Shown: one piece after another, positions 1 through 9,054 of the stretch
How the letters are laid out: every line of letters starts with the position of its first letter
Numbering within the stretch: the first letter of the stretch is position 1
NCBI GenBank assembly: GCA_900545625.1
Contig: UQZS01000016.1
Span: 1-35,383 of the forward strand
Direction of reading: 5' to 3'
Length of the DNA stretch: 35,383 nt
Origin: an uncultured Oscillospiraceae bacterium
Lineage (GTDB): Bacteria; Bacillota; Clostridia; Oscillospirales; Acutalibacteraceae
The notes under the pieces: model-generated
Database searches by the model: none
What the model was told of the DNA's origin: nothing
What the model saw: only the letters and a program-made list of their open reading frames with translations
Made by a program: the position numbers and the translations under genes

Positions 1-52
1 ATACGAGATTGCCTCTTGTCTCGTGGGCTCGGAGATGTGTATAAAGAGACAG
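1..52 (+). other. Illumina Nextera i7 adapter (non-genomic)
   Basis: Bases 1-9 (ATACGAGAT) match the end of the P7 primer. Bases 10-17 (TGCCTCTT) fill the i7 index slot and are the reverse complement of AAGAGGCA, which I recall as Nextera index N711. Bases 18-32 (GTCTCGTGGGCTCGG) and 33-52 (AGATGTGTATAAAGAGACAG) are the Nextera read-2 handle and mosaic end, with one extra A in the AA run of the standard mosaic end. The order and spacing are exactly those of a library adapter. This is synthetic sequence left on the contig, and genomic sequence begins at about 53. Confidence 0.97.
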
Positions 53-438
53 GGGAAACGGTGTATGCGGGCCCCGCCCCCGAAAGCGAAGCGGAAACAC
101 AGGCGCTCGCACGCCTTTGCCGCAGCACACCGTTCCGGCACAGCATTTTGCTGCACGGCACGGGCGGGCGCATTTTCGGGAGCACGCCCGTCTCGCCCGC
201 GACAAGCGACGATGTGCCATTAATGGCGCGCATCCTTGCTGCGGCAGGGGAGTATACGCTGTCTGCAAAAACGCCGCCGCTTTCCTGCGGGAGTTTTCCC
301 GAATGGTTTTCCGCCGACTGCGGCGCACCTGCGTTTGAGTTGTCCGCCGTGCGCGCCGCCGAGCCGGAAACACAGGCGGAGTTTGACGCGCTCTGGCAGG
401 AAACGCAGGAGGTCTTGCTGCTGTCGGCGATGCTGTAA
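53..438 (+). CDS. M14-family zinc carboxypeptidase, C-terminal fragment
   Basis: The 5' end is lost at the adapter junction. An in-frame ATG at 16 lies inside the adapter and is not a start. About 128 residues remain. They read like the end of an M14 (carboxypeptidase A / gamma-D-glutamyl-diamino acid peptidase) domain: a segment HSILLHGTGGRIFGS, matching the strand that carries the zinc-ligand His in this family, then GSFPEWFSADCGAPAFELSA, matching the family's C-terminal 'G(S/T)xxDWxxxxxGxPAFTxEL' region, in which the Glu of FEL is the catalytic Glu. M14 enzymes of Firmicutes often trim peptidoglycan peptides, which would suit the neighbouring mur genes, but substrate cannot be read here. 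The gene converges on the ubiquitin-domain gene, with only 4 bases between the stop codons and no room for a terminator. Confidence 0.75.
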
Positions 439-442
439 AACG

Positions 443-1159
443 CTATGCAGCCTCGACAGTGTAAATCAATGTGGTGTGATATGTCCCGACGGGTACGGCG
501 TCCCAGGCTGCCTGTGCGACCGAAAAGGTGACGGCGGCGGAAGCCTGCGCGCCGTCTGTTACGGCAGGGAAGGTTTGGCTGGCATTTGTCAGCGCGGAAT
601 ACGCGATCCCCGCGTAGCCCGCTGCCTGGGCTTCTGCATTTGTGAACAGCCGCTCGCCCTCAGGCGTGACCGACACGGTCAGCTGCTGCCCGATCGCGAG
701 TGCCGTCTCTACCGCATAGCTCGCATCAATGGGATCGGTCGTGCCCCACGCCACCGAGAAATCGGCAGGGATGGTCACGGTATAGGCAATATCTGTTTCA
801 TCAAAGGTTGTGACCACCTGTGCGTCCGCCGTGGCGGGGCTGCCGTCCTCGAACGTTACGGTATAGCTTTGTTCGGGGCTTACCAAATGCAGGGTGCTGC
901 CTTTCAAAATGGCATAATCCTGTAAGGTGTGGCCGTCCTCTAAGTGCTTCCCTGCAAAAATCAAGGTCTGGTTTTCTGCGGGGGTGCCCTCCTTTTCCTC
1001 GATCATTGCCTTGACATCATCAATTGTGTCCGTCGGCTCGACCTCCAGCATGATATGCTTGCCGGTCAGCGTTTTCACAAGGATCTGCATGGCAAAGGCG
1101 GGCACGCACAGCGCATATAGCAGTACGGCGGTCAATAGTAAACTCAGCAGCTTTTTCAT
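443..1159 (-). CDS. Secreted ubiquitin-domain protein
   Basis: 238 aa. AGGAGG sits 5 bases before the ATG at 1159; an upstream in-frame ATG at 1303 lies inside murD and has no comparable site. Residues 1-23 are a signal peptide (KK, Leu-rich core, cleavage after CVPAFA). Residue 24 is Met1 of a ubiquitin domain running to residue 93. My ungapped alignment to human ubiquitin 1-70 gives 50 identities and no indel. Lys6, 11, 27, 33, 48 and 63 are kept and Lys29 is Met; Leu8, Ile44, His68 and Val70 are all kept. The LRLRGG tail is absent (SPEQSY instead), so E1-type conjugation through it is not expected. Residues 94-238 form a Thr/Ala-rich, beta-rich domain ending in [11 protein letters not shown], like surface beta-sandwich domains of Firmicutes; no sorting motif is seen. 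The gene starts 10 bases after murD and is probably co-transcribed with murL-murD. Role unknown; a host-directed ubiquitin mimic is inference. Confidence 0.93.
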   Translation of the reverse strand: MKKLLSLLLTAVLLYALCVPAFAMQILVKTLTGKHIMLEVEPTDTIDDVKAMIEEKEGTPAENQTLIFAGKHLEDGHTLQDYAILKGSTLHLVSPEQSYTVTFEDGSPATADAQVVTTFDETDIAYTVTIPADFSVAWGTTDPIDASYAVETALAIGQQLTVSVTPEGERLFTNAEAQAAGYAGIAYSALTNASQTFPAVTDGAQASAAVTFSVAQAAWDAVPVGTYHTTLIYTVEAA

Positions 1160-1169
1160 AGCGTCCTCC

Positions 1170-2465
1170 TTATTTGTCCGCGTATTGTTTGACAAGCGAT
1201 TTGAAATGTCGTCCCTTTTCCTCAAAGTTTTTATAAACATTATAGCTTGATGCCGCAGGAGAGAGCAGACAGCTTTTCCCCTTTGCGGTATATCGATACG
1301 CAAGGCGCACCGCCTCGTCGAGATCGGCGGCGGTGACAGCGTTCTTTTCGGGATTCAGCGCCTGTACGGCGCGCACAATGGAAAAGCCCGTTTCGGGCGT
1401 GCCGATGATGTTGCGGATCCCGCTTTCGGCAAGCGCGCGGTCGAAGCCTGCGTAAGAGATGCCGCGGTCCATGCCGCCGACAATGAGCGTGTCCACGTTG
1501 CCGATCGCCTCGACCGCACACAGCACGGCGTGCGGGATGGTGGCGATGCAGTCGTTGTAAAAGGTGATCCCCCGGAACGTACCGACCTTTTCCATGCGGT
1601 GCTCTATCCCTGAAAAGCCGTAGACGGCGCGCGCGATTTGTTCATCCGTCACGCCGAACCGCTTTGCGGCGGCGCGGGCAAACAGCACATCCTGGCGGTT
1701 GTGCCGCCCTGCAAGGTGTTCGTTTTTGATGGCAAAAGGCAAGGCGTCGTCCGCGCGGATCCCCAGCTTTTCGGCAGGCGTGCCGGCAATGCCCTCGAAT
1801 GCGTCCAAGCCCTGGTCCGCGTTATAAATGAGCAGGTCGCCCGCTTCCTGGTAGAGCGCAATGTGCGACTTTGCCCGCGCATAGCCCGCAAACCCGCCGC
1901 GGTAATGCTCCAAATGTTCCTCGTACAGATTCGTAATCACGGCGACCTCGGGGGAGGCGTGCGTGAATTCCAACTGGTGCGACGACATTTCGATGACGGC
2001 GATGCTGTCTTTTGTAACTTCCTCAAGTGCCTCGAACACGGGCACGCCGATGTTGCCGATCAGGCGGCTGTCCTTTCCCGCCGCTTGCAAACACAGGTGT
2101 ATGAGCGTCGAGGTCGTGGTCTTGCCCTTCGAGCCGGTGATGCCGATTTTGCGGCAGGGCGCGAAGCGCAGGAACAGGTCAACCTGGCAGGTGATTTCGG
2201 CATGCCCCGTATCCCGCACGTCCTTAAACGAAATGCCGGGGCTTTTGAGAACCACGTCGAAGTCCGGGATGTGGGAAAGATAGTCCGCGCCGCTGAAAAC
2301 TGTGACGCATGCGTCGTCTACGAAAACCGGATTTTTGTCCGCGACGGCGATCGCCTTTTCGGGAAAAAAGCGGCGGATATAGCGGTAGGACGACTGCCCC
2401 TCGCGCCCGAAGCCGACGAGCAGCACGGTTTTGTTTTGCAGGTATTCAGCAATCGGCGGCAACAA
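1170..2465 (-). CDS. murD: UDP-MurNAc-L-Ala--glutamate ligase, MurD (probably MurD2 type)
   Basis: 431 aa cytoplasmic Mur ligase. An N-terminal Rossmann-like domain has [13 protein letters not shown]. The central ATPase domain has the P-loop [14 protein letters not shown] and the Mur-ligase signature [12 protein letters not shown]-terminal ligase domain follows. Length fits MurD (about 430-450 aa). The start is TTG at 2465, supported by AAAGGAG 10 bases upstream; the gene overlaps the 3' end of murL by 20 bp. Canonical MurD adds D-Glu to UDP-MurNAc-L-Ala. In organisms with MurL, the partner ligase MurD2 adds L-Glu and MurL then inverts it. The overlap with murL makes MurD2 activity the better guess, but sequence alone does not separate D-Glu from L-Glu use. 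Confidence 0.87.
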   Translation of the reverse strand: MLPPIAEYLQNKTVLLVGFGREGQSSYRYIRRFFPEKAIAVADKNPVFVDDACVTVFSGADYLSHIPDFDVVLKSPGISFKDVRDTGHAEITCQVDLFLRFAPCRKIGITGSKGKTTTSTLIHLCLQAAGKDSRLIGNIGVPVFEALEEVTKDSIAVIEMSSHQLEFTHASPEVAVITNLYEEHLEHYRGGFAGYARAKSHIALYQEAGDLLIYNADQGLDAFEGIAGTPAEKLGIRADDALPFAIKNEHLAGRHNRQDVLFARAAAKRFGVTDEQIARAVYGFSGIEHRMEKVGTFRGITFYNDCIATIPHAVLCAVEAIGNVDTLIVGGMDRGISYAGFDRALAESGIRNIIGTPETGFSIVRAVQALNPEKNAVTAADLDEAVRLAYRYTAKGKSCLLSPAASSYNVYKNFEEKGRHFKSLVKQYADK

Positions 2466-3819
2466 AGCGATACATCTCCTTTACGGCGGGCAGAAAAGCG
2501 GCGGGAATATTGTGCTGTTCGTTCCAATATTGCAGCGGGTTTTCGTCAGGTCTTTGTGCGCGTTCGCAGAAATGCGCCAAAAGCGCGGGCAGCTTTCGCC
2601 CTTCGTTTTGCAGTTTTTCGGCGGTCATCCAAAGTGCGGCGACGATCTCTGACGCCGTACCCACGCACTCAAACGGCTTGACGGGCGCAAACCCGCAGAG
2701 GCCCTCAAAATCTGCGCACAGGTCAGGATCATCCAAAAGATCCGCCCCGAAAATGCCGCACAGGCGGTCGTAATCCATAAACGGGGAAAGGATGGAAAAC
2801 ACGAACAGGCATTTCGCGCACTTGCCGCACCAGACATTCTGCTTGCTCCCGCGGTTGCAGCTGCGGAACGTTTCATGGTACTGCGGCAAAGCGGCGAATT
2901 GCTTTGCGATCTGCAATTCCGTGAACGGGCGCAGCAGGCTGAAATAGCGGATGTCGCCCGTAAGGCTGTGCGCGCAGTACGCGGCAAAATCACATTCAAA
3001 ATCGTAAGACTTGGAATATTGGTGGTTGACTTCCGTCCCCGCGATGTTGGATTCGTTCGCGCTTGCTTCATTTGACAGCACGATGTCCGTCGCCCCGATG
3101 AGATAGGCGCAGTAGTAGGAAAGAAAGGCGACGATCGCCGAAAACGGCGTGTGCCCGTTTAAAAAGCCTTGGGCGTTCAGGTCCAAAAGCGTGCGGTCAA
3201 TGGTGCGGTAGGCGCGCACCATTTCTTTTTCCGTGTATCCCGCCGCCAACACCGTATCGGTGCGCGCTTTCTGGTCGTTGACCGTGAAAAAGCGGTTCTT
3301 TTCGGGATCATCGTGTAAGAGCGAAGCGGTCACGCAGCTGTCCTTGCCGCCGCCCACGGGGACAAGCCGCAGCCCCGCCGAACGAAAGGCAGGGGAGACC
3401 TCTTCTTCGGCGCCGCAGGAGACAAGCTCCATAAAATCGTCCTCGGTCGCCCGGATGCCGTTCCGGTAAAAAAATTCCGAAAGCCCGCGGAAATACAGGC
3501 GCTTCCAAAAATGAATGTCCTCATCGGAAAGTGCACCGCAGTGCACCTCGACGCGCTTCGGGCAGGCGGCTTTCCAATAGCTGACGAGCTCCACCATCCC
3601 CAGCGCGAACACCACGCGGCGCGCAAGCGGGGAATCCGGGTCATTTAAAAGGTTCAGATTTTCCGTTTCGATCTCGGTCGTCGGCGCAAAGCGGCAAAGC
3701 CCCTTTACGGAAAAATGAAAGGTCAGCCGCACGCGCGTACCCGCGCGTGTGATCGTGTAATCGTCATAAGAAAATACGGGATATTGCTTTCGCAAGTCTT
3801 CAAACTGTTGTTGGGGCAT
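2446..3819 (-). CDS. murL: UDP-MurNAc-L-Ala-L-Glu epimerase MurL
   Basis: 457 aa. The start at 3819 (MPQQQFEDLR) has GGGAGG 6 bases upstream, preferred over an in-frame ATG at 3870 that lies before the likely promoter. The protein carries a PP-loop-like VPVGGGKDS (about residues 154-161), then the MurL-type block LSNEASANESN...VNHQYSKSYDFE, and a Cys cluster CNRGSKQNVWCGKCAKC. MurL, described in Xanthomonas, uses ATP to convert the terminal L-Glu of UDP-MurNAc-L-Ala-L-Glu to D-Glu, replacing the MurI/MurD route. It is the first gene of the murL-murD-ubiquitin unit, divergent from the EF-G paralogue. Family assignment rests on recalled motifs and on the adjacent murD. Confidence 0.82.
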   Translation of the reverse strand: MPQQQFEDLRKQYPVFSYDDYTITRAGTRVRLTFHFSVKGLCRFAPTTEIETENLNLLNDPDSPLARRVVFALGMVELVSYWKAACPKRVEVHCGALSDEDIHFWKRLYFRGLSEFFYRNGIRATEDDFMELVSCGAEEEVSPAFRSAGLRLVPVGGGKDSCVTASLLHDDPEKNRFFTVNDQKARTDTVLAAGYTEKEMVRAYRTIDRTLLDLNAQGFLNGHTPFSAIVAFLSYYCAYLIGATDIVLSNEASANESNIAGTEVNHQYSKSYDFECDFAAYCAHSLTGDIRYFSLLRPFTELQIAKQFAALPQYHETFRSCNRGSKQNVWCGKCAKCLFVFSILSPFMDYDRLCGIFGADLLDDPDLCADFEGLCGFAPVKPFECVGTASEIVAALWMTAEKLQNEGRKLPALLAHFCERAQRPDENPLQYWNEQHNIPAAFLPAVKEMYRFVAADC

Positions 3820-3841
3820 ACGATCCCTCCCATTCTTTTCT

Positions 3842-3870
3842 ATTATACGAAGAAACCGACGCGAATGCAA
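3842..3870 (-). promoter_or_regulatory. Promoter of the murL operon
   Basis: On the minus strand TTGCAT (3865-3870) and TATAAT (3842-3847) are separated by exactly 17 bp. Transcription would start near 3835, about 15 bases before the murL start codon. The match to the vegetative sigma consensus is good. Confidence 0.75.
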
Positions 3871-3926
3871 GGCGCGCGGCGCAAAATCCCCAAAAAATCC
3901 GTGCCGAAATCCACAAAAAAAGCATA

Positions 3927-3955
3927 TTGCTATTTTTGGGCAGATGTGCTACAAT
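3927..3955 (+). promoter_or_regulatory. Promoter P1 of the EF-G-like gene
   Basis: TTGCTA (3927-3932), a 17-bp spacer and TACAAT (3950-3955), preceded by TGTGC. The same TGTGCTACAAT string recurs at other promoters in this window (6203-6213 and 9194-9204), which supports it. Confidence 0.65.
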
Positions 3956-3965
3956 TTTCTCATAC

Positions 3966-3995
3966 TTGTCGAAATTGTTATCATTTTTATATAAT
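3966..3995 (+). promoter_or_regulatory. Possible second promoter P2 of the EF-G-like gene
   Basis: TTGTCG (3966-3971), an 18-bp spacer and TATAAT (3990-3995). It lies between P1 and the gene start, so tandem promoters are possible. The -35 is weaker than that of P1. Confidence 0.45.
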
Positions 3996-4032
3996 AAATA
4001 GCGGCAGGGATTTTGAAACAGGAGGCGTTTTT

Positions 4033-6102
4033 ATGAAAGCCTATTCTTCCGAACATATCCGCAACATTGCCGTCGTCGGGCACGGCGGCAAGGGCAAGAC
4101 CACGCTTTGCGAAGCGATGCTGTATGTCGCGGGGGCGACCGACCGGCTCGGGCGTGTGGCAGACGGCAACACCGTGCTCGACTTTGACGCAGAGGAAAAA
4201 CGGCGCAAGTCCTCCGTGTCCTCCGCCATGGCGGCGATCGAATGGGACAACACCAAGCTCAATATCATCGATGCGCCCGGCCTTTTCGACTTTGAGGGCG
4301 GCGTCGCAGAAGCCGTGCGCGCAGCGGAAGCCGTGCTCATCGTCACGTCCGCCGGCTCCGGCGTGGATGTCGGCACGATGAAGGCATTCAAGGCGGCGGA
4401 AAAAAAGGGCGCGGCGAAATTTTTTGCCATCACCAAAACGGACTCCGACCACCGCAGCTTCTATAAGACCTTTGACGCGCTCAAGGAGGTCTACGGCAAC
4501 AAGCTGTGCCCGACCATCATCCCCTATATGGAGGGCAATCTCGTCAAATGCTACGTCAACCTTATGACGGGTATGGCGTATGCGTATGAGGGCGGCAAGG
4601 CCACGCGCGTGGAACTGCCCGACGACCCCGTGATCGCGGATATGACCTCCGCCTTTATGGAAGCGGTCGCCACGACGGACGACGCGCTCATGGAAAAATT
4701 CTTTGAGGGGGAAGCGTTCACCCCCGAAGAGATCCTCAAGGGCCTTTGCATCGGTATTTTTGACGGCTCGATCTATCCTGTTTACGCGGTATCGGGCCTG
4801 ACGACCGCGGCGGTGGATCAGCTCCTGTACGGGCTTGCGTGGTCCGCGCCCGGCGCTTACGGCTATGCGGGCGAGTACGCTGCGGATGAAAACGGCGAGG
4901 AAGAAATCCTGCCCTGCAACGTCGCAGGACCTTTGGCGGCAGTGTGCTTTAAGACCGTTGCCGACCCGTTCGTCGGGAAAATGTCGTTCTTTAAGGTCGT
5001 GTCCGGCAAATTGACTGCGGACAGCGCGGCATATAACCCGCGCACGGGCGAAACGGAAAAGATCGGCAAGATCATCACCGTCAAGGGCGCTAAGCAGGAG
5101 GATGCCAAAGAGATCATCGCAGGCGACATCGGCGTGCTCACGAAGCTTGCCAAGGTCAAGACCGGCGATACGCTGTGTGACCCGAAAAACATCCGCGTCT
5201 TAAAAGGCGTCGATTTTCCCGAACCCTGCCTTTCCATGGCGGTTAAGGTCACGAAAAAGGGTGAGGAGGAAAAGGTCGCCGCAGGGCTTCTGCGTCTGAT
5301 GGAAGAAGATCCGACCATTCGCTATACCAACAATACCGAGACTCGCGAGCAGGTGCTTTCGGGTATGGGCGAGCAGCATTTGGACGTTATCGTCTCAAAG
5401 CTCAAAAACAAATTCGGTGTAGATGTGACGCTGGAAGTGCCGAAGGTCGCCTACCGCGAGACCATCCGCAAGGCGGTCGAGGCACAGGGGCGGCATAAGA
5501 AACAGTCGGGCGGCCACGGGCAGTACGGCGACGTGTGGATCAAATTTGAACCGTGCGACAGTGACGAACTGGTGTTTGAGACTGCGGTCGTCGGCGGCAG
5601 CGTGCCGAAAAACTTCTTCCCCGCCGTTGAAAAGGGCTTGCGCGAATGTGTGGAAAAGGGCTTCGCCGCAGGCTACCCGATGGTCGGACTCAAGGCGACG
5701 CTGTACGACGGTTCCTATCACCCTGTAGACTCCTCGGAAATGGCGTTCAAAACGGCGGCGTCCCTCGCATTCAAAAACGCCATGCCCAAAGCGGATGTGG
5801 CGATCCTCGAACCCATCGGCACGCTTACGGCGGTCATGCCGGACGACAACCTCGGCGACATCATGGGCGACATCACCAAACGCCGCGGCAGGGTGCTCGG
5901 CATGGGTCCTGCGGAAGAACCCAAGATGCAGGAGCTTTCCGCCGAGGTGCCCATGGCGGAAATGGGCGATTTCTCAACGGTGCTTCGCTCCGTGACGGCG
6001 GGCAGAGGCAGCTATACGCTTACCTTTGCGCGGTATGAGCAGGCGCCGAAAGATGTGGCGGATAAGGTCATCGCCGAGCGTGCCGCCGAACGTGCAGAAT
6101 AA
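4033..6102 (+). CDS. Elongation factor G-like GTPase (EF-G2 type)
   Basis: 689 aa. The ATG at 4033 has AGGAGG 7 bases upstream; the open frame extends back to 3715 but through the promoter region. GTPase motifs are G1 GHGGKGKTT (16-24), G3 DAPGLFDF (80-87, Ala where EF-G has Thr) and G4 TKTD (134-137, in place of NKxD). EF-G-like domains II-V follow, including GMGEQHLDV and the GHGQYGDVWIKFEP block typical of domain IV. The altered G motifs, GHGGKGKT start and shorter length place it with the EF-G paralogues common in Clostridia rather than canonical FusA. A ribosome-associated translation role is likely; the specific step is unknown. It is monocistronic, with a terminator directly after it. 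Confidence 0.9.
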   Translation: MKAYSSEHIRNIAVVGHGGKGKTTLCEAMLYVAGATDRLGRVADGNTVLDFDAEEKRRKSSVSSAMAAIEWDNTKLNIIDAPGLFDFEGGVAEAVRAAEAVLIVTSAGSGVDVGTMKAFKAAEKKGAAKFFAITKTDSDHRSFYKTFDALKEVYGNKLCPTIIPYMEGNLVKCYVNLMTGMAYAYEGGKATRVELPDDPVIADMTSAFMEAVATTDDALMEKFFEGEAFTPEEILKGLCIGIFDGSIYPVYAVSGLTTAAVDQLLYGLAWSAPGAYGYAGEYAADENGEEEILPCNVAGPLAAVCFKTVADPFVGKMSFFKVVSGKLTADSAAYNPRTGETEKIGKIITVKGAKQEDAKEIIAGDIGVLTKLAKVKTGDTLCDPKNIRVLKGVDFPEPCLSMAVKVTKKGEEEKVAAGLLRLMEEDPTIRYTNNTETREQVLSGMGEQHLDVIVSKLKNKFGVDVTLEVPKVAYRETIRKAVEAQGRHKKQSGGHGQYGDVWIKFEPCDSDELVFETAVVGGSVPKNFFPAVEKGLRECVEKGFAAGYPMVGLKATLYDGSYHPVDSSEMAFKTAASLAFKNAMPKADVAILEPIGTLTAVMPDDNLGDIMGDITKRRGRVLGMGPAEEPKMQELSAEVPMAEMGDFSTVLRSVTAGRGSYTLTFARYEQAPKDVADKVIAERAAERAE

Positions 6103-6127
6103 AACGAAACTTAGCATTTTAAACAAG

Positions 6128-6165
6128 ATATGGGAGTCTGGTTTGTGCCGACTCCCATATTTTTT
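6128..6165 (+). terminator. Terminator after the EF-G-like gene
   Basis: A perfect 11-bp stem, ATATGGGAGTC / GACTCCCATAT, with an 11-base loop, followed by TTTTT. Confidence 0.9.
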
Positions 6166-6184
6166 GTACAGCGCGGATTTTATT

Positions 6185-6213
6185 TTGCCTTTTTCTGTCG
6201 GGTGTGCTACAAT
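6185..6213 (+). promoter_or_regulatory. Promoter of the DUF3048 lipoprotein gene
   Basis: TTGCCT (6185-6190), 17 bp, TACAAT (6208-6213) with upstream TGTGC. It gives a leader of about 45 bases before the ATG at 6266. Confidence 0.7.
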
Positions 6214-6265
6214 ATAAAAACAGACGAAAATTTACATAGCGCAGAAAAAGGACAGGAACAGAGCA

Positions 6266-7327
6266 ATGAGCAAAAAATTCGGTTTAAAATTAACGGCGGG
6301 GCTTTTGAGCGCCGCCTTGGCTTTGACGGCGTTTTCCGCCTGCGGCGGGGAGGAAGAACCCGCCGCCGAGACGACCACCGTGCCGGTAACAGAGACCGCC
6401 GCCGGCCCGGCGAACCCCTTGACGGGCGAGGAAATGCGCGCCGAAGCGGTCGGCAAGCGCCCCGTGGCGATCATGGTGGAAAATTCTCCGCAGGCGCGCC
6501 CGCAGTGGGGCTTGAGCACGCCCGACATCGTCATTGAAGGGCTTGCCGAGGGCGGCATCACGCGCATGATGTGGCTGTATGCCGACACGGCGTATATCCC
6601 GAGCAAAGTCGGCCCCACGCGCAGCGCGCGGCACGACTATGTGGAGCTTGCCGAGGGCTTTGATGCGATCTTTGTGCACTTCGGCGGCAGCACCTATGCC
6701 TATGACACGATCAAAAGCGATGATGTGGACGACATCGACGGCATGTACGACGGCGCCTATTTCGCGCGCGACAAGTCCCGCAACGTCGCCACCGAGCATA
6801 CCGCGTACACCACCGGCGTGAACATCATCGAAGCGATCACCGAAATGGAGATCCGCGAGGAGCTCACGGACGGCTATGCGGCGCCGTTTACCTTCGCTTC
6901 GGAGAAGCGCACACTGCCGGGGGGCGCGTGCACAAGCATTTTTGCAGAGTTTTCAGACGATTACACACATACATTCCGTTACAACGCCGAGGACGGGCTC
7001 TATTACAATTATATGAACTCCTCCGAGATGAAGGATGCGGACGGCACGACCATGGCGGTCGCGAATGTACTGGTGCTGTATACGGATGTTTCGCGCGTCA
7101 GCGGCTCGTCGAGCGGGCATATGGATTGGGATCTGCAGAGCGGTACGGGCGTGTACGTCTCCAACGGGACATATCAAAATATCCGCTGGTCGAAAGGCAC
7201 GTCGTCGAACGCCGACGCACCGCTTGTGCTTACCGATGAAAGCGGCGCGACGCTCGAACTCAATACCGGCAAATCCTGGATCGGCTTTGTGCCAACGGCG
7301 AACAGCGGCTTGACCACGATTGCCTGA
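6266..7327 (+). CDS. DUF3048 (YerB-like) lipoprotein
   Basis: 353 aa exported lipoprotein. The signal sequence has a hydrophobic core and lipobox AFSAC, with Cys26 as the lipidated residue. A Glu/Thr/Ala-rich linker follows (about 27-50). The mature part begins NPLTGE and contains RPVAIMVENSPQARPQWGL and GPTRSARHDYVELA, the hallmark region of DUF3048 proteins related to Bacillus YerB, including the C-terminal GTYQNIRWSKG and VLTDESGATLELNTGKSWIG segments. Function of the family is unknown. The start has AGGA about 9 bases upstream. It has its own promoter and a strong terminator, so it is probably monocistronic. Confidence 0.88.
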   Translation: MSKKFGLKLTAGLLSAALALTAFSACGGEEEPAAETTTVPVTETAAGPANPLTGEEMRAEAVGKRPVAIMVENSPQARPQWGLSTPDIVIEGLAEGGITRMMWLYADTAYIPSKVGPTRSARHDYVELAEGFDAIFVHFGGSTYAYDTIKSDDVDDIDGMYDGAYFARDKSRNVATEHTAYTTGVNIIEAITEMEIREELTDGYAAPFTFASEKRTLPGGACTSIFAEFSDDYTHTFRYNAEDGLYYNYMNSSEMKDADGTTMAVANVLVLYTDVSRVSGSSSGHMDWDLQSGTGVYVSNGTYQNIRWSKGTSSNADAPLVLTDESGATLELNTGKSWIGFVPTANSGLTTIA

Positions 7328-7346
7328 TTGAAAAAAGAACAACCAA

Positions 7347-7384
7347 ACAGCCCCGCAGCACAGAGTGTGCTGCGGGGCTGTTTT
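7347..7384. terminator. Bidirectional terminator between the DUF3048 gene and gdhA
   Basis: A 16-bp perfect stem, ACAGCCCCGCAGCACA / TGTGCTGCGGGGCTGT, with loop GAG. It is followed by TTT on the plus strand; on the minus strand the T-rich stretch GTTCTTTTTT lies further downstream. It serves convergent genes. A near-identical stem occurs at 15459-15492. Confidence 0.9.
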
Positions 7385-7413
7385 ATATGCTTTTGCAGGT
7401 TTGTGCCTGTGTC

Positions 7414-8784
<1,371 letters not shown>

Positions 8785-8794
8785 TCACTCTGCT

Positions 8795-8823
8795 ATTTTA
8801 CTGCAATAAAGCGCAGATTACAA
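8795..8823 (-). promoter_or_regulatory. Promoter of gdhA
   Basis: On the minus strand TTGTAA (8818-8823), 17 bp, TAAAAT (8795-8800), about 50 bases before the gdhA start. Confidence 0.55.
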
Positions 8824-8879
8824 GCAAACGGAAAAATAAATTCGGCAATTCGAGAAAAAATTTTTTTGTGAAAAATGCT

Positions 8880-8925
8880 AAATAGGCAGCTGTGGCACAC
8901 TGTCCTAAAGTGTGCCGCTGCCGCG
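8880..8925 (-). terminator. Second hairpin in the gdhA upstream region
   Basis: On the minus strand GGCAGC-GGCACACT pairs with AGTGTGCC-ACA-GCTGCC across a short loop, followed by a T-rich run. It may back up the hairpin at 8945-8977 or be a processing or regulatory structure. Confidence 0.45.
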
Positions 8926-8944
8926 TGTGTTTCAACGCATATAA

Positions 8945-9048
8945 AATAGGAAAAGCCCCGGCTGAAACCGGGGCTTTCCCTATTGAGGGGTTGCTTGAGG
9001 AGGGGGTATAAATACTCAGTCGAAAGGGTTGCGGCACCCTCTCTGTCG
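8945..9048 (-). ncRNA. Candidate small RNA or attenuated leader upstream of gdhA
   Basis: A strong minus-strand promoter (9055-9063) faces gdhA about 300 bases away. The predicted transcript of about 100 bases folds an imperfect hairpin (CUCG...GAGAGGGU / ACCCUUUC...UGAG), then has a C-rich stretch (9003-8982), then a perfect terminator (AAAGCCCCGG / CCGGGGCUUU, 8951-8977) followed by a T-rich tract. No open frame of note lies within it. The C-rich stretch could pair with the GAGAGGGU arm, so an attenuator is possible. I do not recognise it as a known RNA family. The rest of the 8746-9265 intergenic region holds the gdhA and lexA promoters. Confidence 0.5.
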
Positions 9049-9054
9049 AGTACA

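Noticed and set aside
16..52. ATG at 16 as start of the first gene
   Set aside because: It lies within the Nextera adapter and is synthetic.
443..1159. Ubiquitin gene as eukaryotic contamination
   Set aside because: It has a bacterial ribosome site, a signal peptide, no introns, and lies 4 and 10 bases from bacterial genes.
3715..4032. N-terminal extension of the EF-G-like protein
   Set aside because: The extension crosses both promoters and the murL 5' end, while 4033 has a perfect AGGAGG.
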